Positions 23,701-28,176 of a stretch of DNA of 28,176 nt are shown in pieces (within the stretch, counting starts at the first letter, position 1; every line of letters starts with the position of its first letter). The notes under the pieces were generated by a model, which saw only the letters and a list, made by a program, of their open reading frames with translations, made no database searches and was not told the DNA's origin. The position numbers were made by a program, and so were the translations under genes. Source of the DNA: an uncultured Bacteroidales bacterium (lineage in GTDB: Bacteria > Bacteroidota > Bacteroidia > Bacteroidales > Paludibacteraceae); the NCBI GenBank assembly GCA_934716995.1, contig CAKUYO010000026.1, positions 1-28,176 on the forward strand. The letters run 5' to 3'.

Positions 23701-25296
23701 ATGAAGAGAAATTTTGTACACTGTCTGGCATTCGGGCTGCTGGTATGGCTCGCCGTTCCTGCTGTTTGGGCGGACATCCGGGCTTCTATCCCCAATGTCG
23801 GTAACGGGCGTTTGGTCGTTTGCGGACAGAACGCACGCAATTATTTTGTGGTCAATTACACGGCCGACCGGTCGGACGCACAGACCCTGTCCGCCTTGCA
23901 GGCAAAGACGCAAAAGATGGTCAATGCCTTGCGCGACATAGATGCCGACATCTATGTGTTCAACGAGTTGGAGGTCAACGATTCCGTACTCGGCTATTTG
24001 TCCGTGGCGATGAACAAAGACGCAGGCAAACAGGTCTATACCTACATCAAAGACGGTCTTTCTGCCGGCGACACCTACATCAAATCGGGCTATATGTATC
24101 GTACCGACAAGGTCAAACCCGTCGGCAGCAATACCACCACTTCCACCCAGCAATACTACAACAACACCATGCGTCTGCAAGCGTTTGAGGAGTTGGGGAC
24201 GGGAGAGCGTTTTGTGCTGTCTGTTAACCACTTCAAGGCAAAAGACACTTCCGAGGATGCAGGCGAAGCCAAACGCGAAAGAAACGCTACCGACCTGGTG
24301 AATGCCCTTTCGCGTGTAACTATCGACCCCGATATTCTGGTTATGGGCGACCTCAACTGCACCATATCGGAAAGCCCGTTGTCCTACCTTCTCAATGCGG
24401 GCTACGAAGAGCAGATTCTGAAATACAACTCCTCGGCATATTCGCATGTCTATAGCGGTACCAAATCGCTCATCGACCATGTGTTTGCCAACTCCACTAT
24501 GGCGGAGCAGATCACAGGCGCAGGGGTCTATAATGTAAATACTACCGGTGGCAGTTCGGTTAAGTATTCCGACCACGACCCCTATCTGGTGGCACTCAAC
24601 CTCGGGGACGGCTCTGTGGATCCTGATCCCGACCCGGACGACTGCAACCTCGCTTTCTCGCAAGACTTCAAAACAGGCTTGGGCGATTTTACGGAAATGA
24701 AAATCAAGGGGGAGGCTGCGTGGCTGTCTAATGCCAAGTATGGGGTAACCATCAATGGTCGCAACAAATCGGGCGAGATGGACAACTGGCTGGTTTCGCC
24801 CGCCTTTGACCTTTCGGACGCCGAGAGTGCCACCCTTGCTTTCCGTCATAATCTCTTCTATGACAATTCCGAAGGGGCATACGAGCAGTATCAAACCCTT
24901 TGGTACACCAATAGTTATACCGACGGTGATACGCCTGACGAGACCAAGTGGACGCAAATAACCATTCCGAATTGGACAATCAAGAGTTATACCGACAATA
25001 CGCTGACTATTCCCGCGGCGTTCCTGAAATCGAACTTCCGTTTTGCTTTCCGCTATACTGCTCCTGATGGCACGATTGCCAACTATTGGGAGATTGATAA
25101 TGCGGGACTGACTTCGGTTTGCCAAACGAAAGCGGATGCCGTAGAGAATGTGCGTAGCGGGATACGCCTTTCGGATACCGCCACCCGTGTATTCACCCTT
25201 ATGGGGGAGGAACTGACTGCAGGGAAAGACCATCTGCCTGCAGGCATCTATATCCTCCTCAACGGCACCCAAGTACAGAAAATCTTGATACCCTAA
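23701..25296 (+). CDS. Secreted endonuclease/exonuclease/phosphatase-fold protein
   Basis: A 531-residue exported protein. Residues 1-24 are a signal peptide. Residues 30-302 are an EEP-fold domain with its usual metal and catalytic set: NELE (Glu89), VNHFKA (Asn176, His177), GDLN (Asp217, Asn219), IDHVF (Asp259, His260) and SDHD (Asp291, His292). An acidic DPDPDPDD linker leads to a choice-of-anchor-J-like beta sandwich (about 318-490, NWLVSPAFDLSDAE). The end, FTLMGEELTAGKDHLPAGIYILLNGTQVQKILIP, resembles a type IX sorting domain. It is likely a surface or secreted nuclease or phosphodiesterase exported by the type IX system; the exact substrate is unknown. The start at 23701 begins the signal peptide; an upstream ATG at 23677 does not. 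Confidence 0.83.
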   Translation: MKRNFVHCLAFGLLVWLAVPAVWADIRASIPNVGNGRLVVCGQNARNYFVVNYTADRSDAQTLSALQAKTQKMVNALRDIDADIYVFNELEVNDSVLGYLSVAMNKDAGKQVYTYIKDGLSAGDTYIKSGYMYRTDKVKPVGSNTTTSTQQYYNNTMRLQAFEELGTGERFVLSVNHFKAKDTSEDAGEAKRERNATDLVNALSRVTIDPDILVMGDLNCTISESPLSYLLNAGYEEQILKYNSSAYSHVYSGTKSLIDHVFANSTMAEQITGAGVYNVNTTGGSSVKYSDHDPYLVALNLGDGSVDPDPDPDDCNLAFSQDFKTGLGDFTEMKIKGEAAWLSNAKYGVTINGRNKSGEMDNWLVSPAFDLSDAESATLAFRHNLFYDNSEGAYEQYQTLWYTNSYTDGDTPDETKWTQITIPNWTIKSYTDNTLTIPAAFLKSNFRFAFRYTAPDGTIANYWEIDNAGLTSVCQTKADAVENVRSGIRLSDTATRVFTLMGEELTAGKDHLPAGIYILLNGTQVQKILIP

Positions 25297-25322
25297 AATC
25301 AAAAATATATCCATATCCCCCG

Positions 25323-25355
25323 CAGCCCGCAACCCCTCGTTGCGGGCTGTTTTTT
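25323..25355 (+). terminator. Strong intrinsic terminator
   Basis: CAGCCCGCAA (25323-25332) and TTGCGGGCTG (25340-25349) form a perfect 10-bp stem with a 7-base loop, followed by six T residues. It lies 26 bases after the stop of the secreted EEP-fold gene. Confidence 0.93.
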
Positions 25356-25389
25356 ATATAGAAAAAGTGCATCATATATGTTACTATTG

Positions 25390-25463
25390 CAATTAATGGT
25401 CAATTAATGGTTAATTATATGTTCTCCAATAATTAACGTTTAATTAGACGATAATTAACGTTA
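25390..25463. repeat. Dispersed 11-bp-period repeat R3, copy C
   Basis: CAATTAATGGT twice and TAATTATATGT (25390-25422), then AATTAACGTTT, AATTAGACGAT and AATTAACGTTA (25431-25463). It has the same two-block structure as copy A at 16272-16351, with a shorter joint. It lies between a terminator and the promoter at 25503. Confidence 0.8.
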
Positions 25464-25502
25464 TATCTTGGCTCCATATATTAGGAATTATTGTTATTCT
25501 GC

Positions 25503-25533
25503 TTGTGTATGTTAAATGTTTATAGTAATTTTG
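25503..25533 (+). promoter_or_regulatory. Promoter of the non-coding RNA
   Basis: TTG (25503-25505) and TAATTTTG (25526-25533) with a 20-base spacer match the Bacteroidota consensus. Transcription should begin near 25540, three bases before the first helix of the folded RNA. Confidence 0.7.
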
Positions 25534-25923
25534 CAGCGTCAAGTCCACACACCTTGTTAAGCATTCGTCCTTGCTGACGGACGACAAACATAGCCGGCAA
25601 ATGCAAAGACCCACGCGGTGGGCTTTCTGTGACGGACACAGCGGTGTCCCGAGAAAGCGGTTGGGTGGGCTTTGTGGACATAATAAAATGCGTTTGGCAA
25701 CTTCGGGGTCCCCGCAGATTTTTAATCTGTGGGGAGAGCGGAGGCACAAGTCGCCTGCTGATTTAGCGGAGCGGTATCAGCCTTTTGCGACCTTGTTGCC
25801 GAACGCGATGGCGTTTACTGACGCTTGCAATTCGACCATTGAAACCTGAGAAATTTCAACAAGTCATTCGATAGCAAGACATTGGTAGATGCTTATGGGT
25901 GTATCCACACTTGCGTGTACCTG

Positions 25924-25975
25924 TTGCAGGTATGCGCATATACGATATACACGCGTGGGTTTCTGCAAGTTTTTT
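25924..25975 (+). terminator. Internal hairpin with T-run
   Basis: TTGCAG (25924-25929) pairs with CTGCAA (25963-25968), with further inner pairing around GCG-ca-TATA..TATA-ca-CGC, followed by six T residues (25970-25975). It could end a shorter form of the RNA or be a structural element of domain III. Confidence 0.4.
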
Positions 25976-26005
25976 CGATGACACGGTTTTCTCAGGACCA
26001 CAATG

Positions 26006-26037
26006 GCGGATTTACTTAACAGAAGTCCGCGTTTTTT
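26006..26037 (+). terminator. Terminator of the non-coding RNA
   Basis: GCGGATTT (26006-26013) pairs with AAGTCCGC (26023-26030) including one G-U pair, with a 9-base loop. Six T residues follow one base later (26032-26037). Confidence 0.7.
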
Positions 26038-26121
26038 GTGTGCCTATATATGAACTAAATATATAAAACGGAGAAAGTCGATAGCCGAATAACAAAGTGG
26101 AGACAGACTAAATTTAATAGT

Positions 26122-26742
26122 ATGGAACATGTGTTCTTTAAGCCTTGGGTAGGCAAAAACTATGAGACCGGCGGTATCTTCGGCAAGAAGATACTGGTTC
26201 TCGGCGAAAGCCATTATTGTGATGGCTGCGAGCAGTGCGGACGCAAGTATGCGCAGGAATGTGAAGACCTCAACACCACCGGTATTGTGCAAATGGTTAT
26301 CAACGGCGATACCGACCATTGGACGGGTACTTTCCGCAAGTTTGAACGTTCTTTGGTGAATGAGGAGACCACCCTTGAAAGGAGCAAAGAGATTTGGAAC
26401 TCGGTAGCGTTTTTCAATTTCCTGCAAGTGGCTATGCAGGGAGCGCGCCAAGGCGGTACTCCGGAAGACTATGCCGAGGGCAGAAAGGCTTTTCTTGAGG
26501 TAATCGGGGAGTTGCAGCCCGATTTGATTATCGTATGGGGAGTAACCCGTTTGTACAACAATCTGCCAGGTAAAGAGGAGGGTTGGATGGACGGTGAACC
26601 CTTGGTGGTGGACGGTTGGTCAGTCCCGAATGGGTATTACCAACTGAAAAACGGCAAGAAATCGCGTGTGATAGCCGTTTATCATCCTTCTGCCGCATAC
26701 GATTGGTCGTGGTGGTACAAGGTAATATCCACGCAACTGTAA
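26122..26742 (+). CDS. Uracil-DNA-glycosylase-like protein with a cysteine cluster
   Basis: A 206-residue cytoplasmic protein. ILVLGESHY (24-32) and VYHPSAAYDW (187-196) sit where UDG-superfamily proteins carry their first active-site loop and the HPS loop, and the LIIVWGVTRLYNNL segment fits the strand and helix between them. Four cysteines are clustered (Cys33, Cys36, Cys39, Cys47) right after the first motif. Family 4 and 5 UDGs use cysteines for an iron-sulfur cluster, though in a different arrangement. The usual catalytic residues are not evident, so glycosylase activity is not claimed. No consensus promoter was found; the gene starts 85 bases after the ncRNA terminator. Confidence 0.6.
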   Translation: MEHVFFKPWVGKNYETGGIFGKKILVLGESHYCDGCEQCGRKYAQECEDLNTTGIVQMVINGDTDHWTGTFRKFERSLVNEETTLERSKEIWNSVAFFNFLQVAMQGARQGGTPEDYAEGRKAFLEVIGELQPDLIIVWGVTRLYNNLPGKEEGWMDGEPLVVDGWSVPNGYYQLKNGKKSRVIAVYHPSAAYDWSWWYKVISTQL

Positions 26743-26769
26743 ACATCCGACAAATAAATTTCTTCTATT

Positions 26770-28176
26770 ATGAAAACGAAAATTTTATCATTGTGTCTGG
26801 TCCTGCTGGCGGGTATGCCGCTATGGGCGGACGATATAGAGAACTACAATGTCTATGACGATTGTAGCAAGAACGGCTACACGGGTGGTGACTATGCACC
26901 TGCCCCCGCTGATGTACAAGCCGTTGATTTAGGCTTGCCAAGTGGTATTAAATGGGCATCGTGCAATGTCGGTGCAACCACGCCCGAAGGCTATGGCAAC
27001 TACTATGCCTGGGGTGAGGTATGGCCCAAAGATTACTATGATTTTGGAACCTACAAGTATGCTAATAATAAGAATGATGATGAAAAGGTCAAACTTACCA
27101 AATACTGCAACAATGCAGACTATGGCGACAATGGTTTCACTGACGGAAAAACCACGTTAGACCCCGAAGATGATGCGGCTTACATAAACTGGGGTAGTAA
27201 CTGTAGAATGCCCAATGATGCTGAATGGACAGAATTGTTAGACAATTGTACATTGACTTGGACAATACAAAATGGCGTTAACGGGTGTTTGGTAATAAGC
27301 AATACAAATGGCAACTCTATTTTTCTTCCCGCAGCAGGTTGCCGTTATGAGCATGTTCTTCATGCAGCCGGCACCATGGGGCTTTATTTTTCTTCGTCGC
27401 TCTGCATAGATGATCCTCATGCTGCACTAAGTATTTACTTCGACTCAAATGGTGTACACAGAGACGCTGATGCGCGTCGCACCGGTCGCTCTATCCGTCC
27501 CGTTTGCCCTTCCAATCAAACATCATCGGAAATTTCATATTTAACTATAACCTTATTTTCTAACGGATGTGAGAAAGCAAATGTGATTGGCTGTGATGCG
27601 GGGCAGCAGATAAATATAACGGCAGTACAAAAGGATTGGAATCGTCATTTTGTCCGTTGGTCAGATGGAAATACAGACAATCCGCGATTGATAACGGTTA
27701 CGCAGGATACAACCTTTACTGCTGAATTTGCAGACGATCCGATTTTAACAGTTATGTTCTCTGACGATAGCAGGGGAAGCGTCTATGGTAGTGGGCAATT
27801 CAAACCCAATACGTCCATTGAAATATCGGCTTATCCGAATGTGGGCTATCATTTCACCCAATGGGCGGACGGCAACACCGACAACCCGCGGACGATTGTA
27901 CTGACTTGCGATACTACCTTTACGGCGGAGTTTGCACAGACCTTCTCGGGGCAATGCGGGTATGACCTCTATTGGAAATATGCAGGGCATACGCTCACTC
28001 TCTCGGGCACGGGGGCAATGTATGATTACAGCGGAAACGATATGCCGTGGCTGCTGTTCCGTGATACGACCGATATGGTGGTATTGCCGCAAGGCATTGC
28101 GCATATCGGCAACAATGCATTCAATGGTTTCGCTAAACTAAACAAGATAGAACTGCCGAGTACGCTGACTTCTATC
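26770..28176 (+). CDS. Secreted FISUMP / InlB-like repeat / LRR protein, 3' end outside window
   Basis: The frame is open from ATG 26770 to the window edge (469 codons, no stop). Residues 1-20 are a signal peptide (ending GMPLWA). A FISUMP domain follows (about 50-250: VDLGLPSGIKWASCNVG, NYYAWGEV, CRMPNDAEWTELL, FLPAAGCR, GRSIRPVC). Next come two divergent InlB-type repeats of about 70 residues, each with the core W-x-DGNTDNPR..TTFTAEFA. The visible end begins a BspA-like leucine-rich repeat section (LPQGIAHIGNNAFNGFAKLNKIELPSTL). The layout is typical of surface adhesins or type IX cargo in gut Bacteroidales; the C-terminus needed to prove sorting is missing. It follows the UDG-like gene by 27 bases. 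Confidence 0.85.
   Translation, partial: MKTKILSLCLVLLAGMPLWADDIENYNVYDDCSKNGYTGGDYAPAPADVQAVDLGLPSGIKWASCNVGATTPEGYGNYYAWGEVWPKDYYDFGTYKYANNKNDDEKVKLTKYCNNADYGDNGFTDGKTTLDPEDDAAYINWGSNCRMPNDAEWTELLDNCTLTWTIQNGVNGCLVISNTNGNSIFLPAAGCRYEHVLHAAGTMGLYFSSSLCIDDPHAALSIYFDSNGVHRDADARRTGRSIRPVCPSNQTSSEISYLTITLFSNGCEKANVIGCDAGQQINITAVQKDWNRHFVRWSDGNTDNPRLITVTQDTTFTAEFADDPILTVMFSDDSRGSVYGSGQFKPNTSIEISAYPNVGYHFTQWADGNTDNPRTIVLTCDTTFTAEFAQTFSGQCGYDLYWKYAGHTLTLSGTGAMYDYSGNDMPWLLFRDTTDMVVLPQGIAHIGNNAFNGFAKLNKIELPSTLTSI

Larger units (their letters stand above)
25540..26037 (+). ncRNA. Large structured non-coding RNA of unknown family (about 500 nt)
   Basis: Three domains, each closed by a helix. Domain I is closed by 25543-25549/25673-25679. 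It contains TCGTCC/GGACGA (25565-25584), CCCAC/GTGGG (25610-25622) and GGACAC/GTGTCC (25634-25649). Domain II is closed by a 12-bp helix (25690-25701/25795-25806, one G-U). It contains an 11-bp hairpin (25710-25720/25724-25734, one G-U) and a stem GTCGC..GCGAC with inner GCTGAT/ATCAGC (25750-25791). Domain III is closed by CCTGAGAAA/TTTCTCAGG (25845-25853/25988-25996) and encloses TTGCAG/CTGCAA and smaller hairpins. The transcript is bounded by a consensus promoter and a terminator. I see no RNase P GAGGAAAGTCC motif, tmRNA tag or tRNA-like ends, or SRP loop. A 92-codon frame crosses these helices but has no coding character. Confidence 0.6.

Noticed and set aside
23695..25332. A 545-codon open frame on the minus strand opposite the EEP-fold gene
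   Set aside because: The plus-strand frame has a signal peptide, a full catalytic residue set and a terminator. The antisense frame shows no domain and arises from codon bias.
25571..25849. A 92-codon open frame on the plus strand in the gap after the EEP-fold gene
   Set aside because: It crosses several perfect RNA helices, resembles no protein family, lacks a ribosome binding site and has no codon bias like its neighbours. The region is better read as a structured RNA.
25540..26037. Identity as RNase P RNA or tmRNA
   Set aside because: The conserved GAGGAAAGTCC and ACAGAACCCGG segments of RNase P RNA and the tRNA-like ends and ALAA tag of tmRNA are absent on both strands.

Overview
The window looks like a chromosomal segment of an uncultured member of the Bacteroidales (phylum Bacteroidota). 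Four things point there. Promoters follow the Bacteroidota pattern (TTG or TTTG, 19-20 bases, then TAnnTTTG) rather than -35/-10 boxes. A PorZ-type type IX secretion component is present, together with secreted proteins that have plausible type IX sorting ends. There are FISUMP, InlB-like and BspA-like repeat proteins. Finally, there is a TGS-domain nucleoside kinase and a folE gene coupled to a SPOR-domain gene. No tRNA, rRNA, CRISPR array, phage module or transposase gene was seen.

Layout. (1) 133-7304, plus strand: rdgB, a double-length porZ, then gtrA-like, gtrB-like and a polytopic membrane glycosyltransferase, all overlapping or nearly so and read from one clear promoter. (2) 7305-7656: a gene-free stretch with a MITE-like inverted-repeat element and a hairpin between convergent operons. 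(3) 16404-7657, minus strand: gyrB, a LOG-family protein, a cytoplasmic jelly-roll protein, kdsA, kdsD, a nucleoside kinase, a SPOR-domain protein and folE. (4) 19861-16666, minus strand: an AAA+ ATPase, then a WYL regulator overlapping a DEDDh exonuclease, ended by a terminator inside which the gyrB promoter begins. (5) 20194-25355, plus strand: a C_GCAxxG_C_C protein, an MFS transporter, dihydrolipoyl dehydrogenase and a secreted nuclease/phosphatase-fold protein, ended by a strong terminator. (6) 25503-26037: a probable non-coding RNA of about 500 nt. (7) 26122-28176: a UDG-like protein and the 5' part of a large FISUMP/InlB/LRR surface protein that runs off the window.

Functional themes. 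Cell-envelope glycan work recurs. PorZ hands anionic LPS to the type IX sortase, and it sits beside lipid-linked sugar genes (GtrA, GtrB, GT-C-like). The Kdo pair kdsA-kdsD lies in the next operon. Two secreted proteins at the right end are plausible type IX cargo.

The most unusual material is between genes. The RNA locus at 25540-26037 has a promoter, three separately closed helical domains and two terminator-like hairpins, and I cannot assign it to a family. The intergenic regions also carry short degenerate tandem arrays, mostly with an 11-bp period. They have different unit sequences at different loci and several begin within a few bases of a stop codon. Several longer dispersed repeats (31, 34, about 75 and about 94 bp) occur twice or three times.
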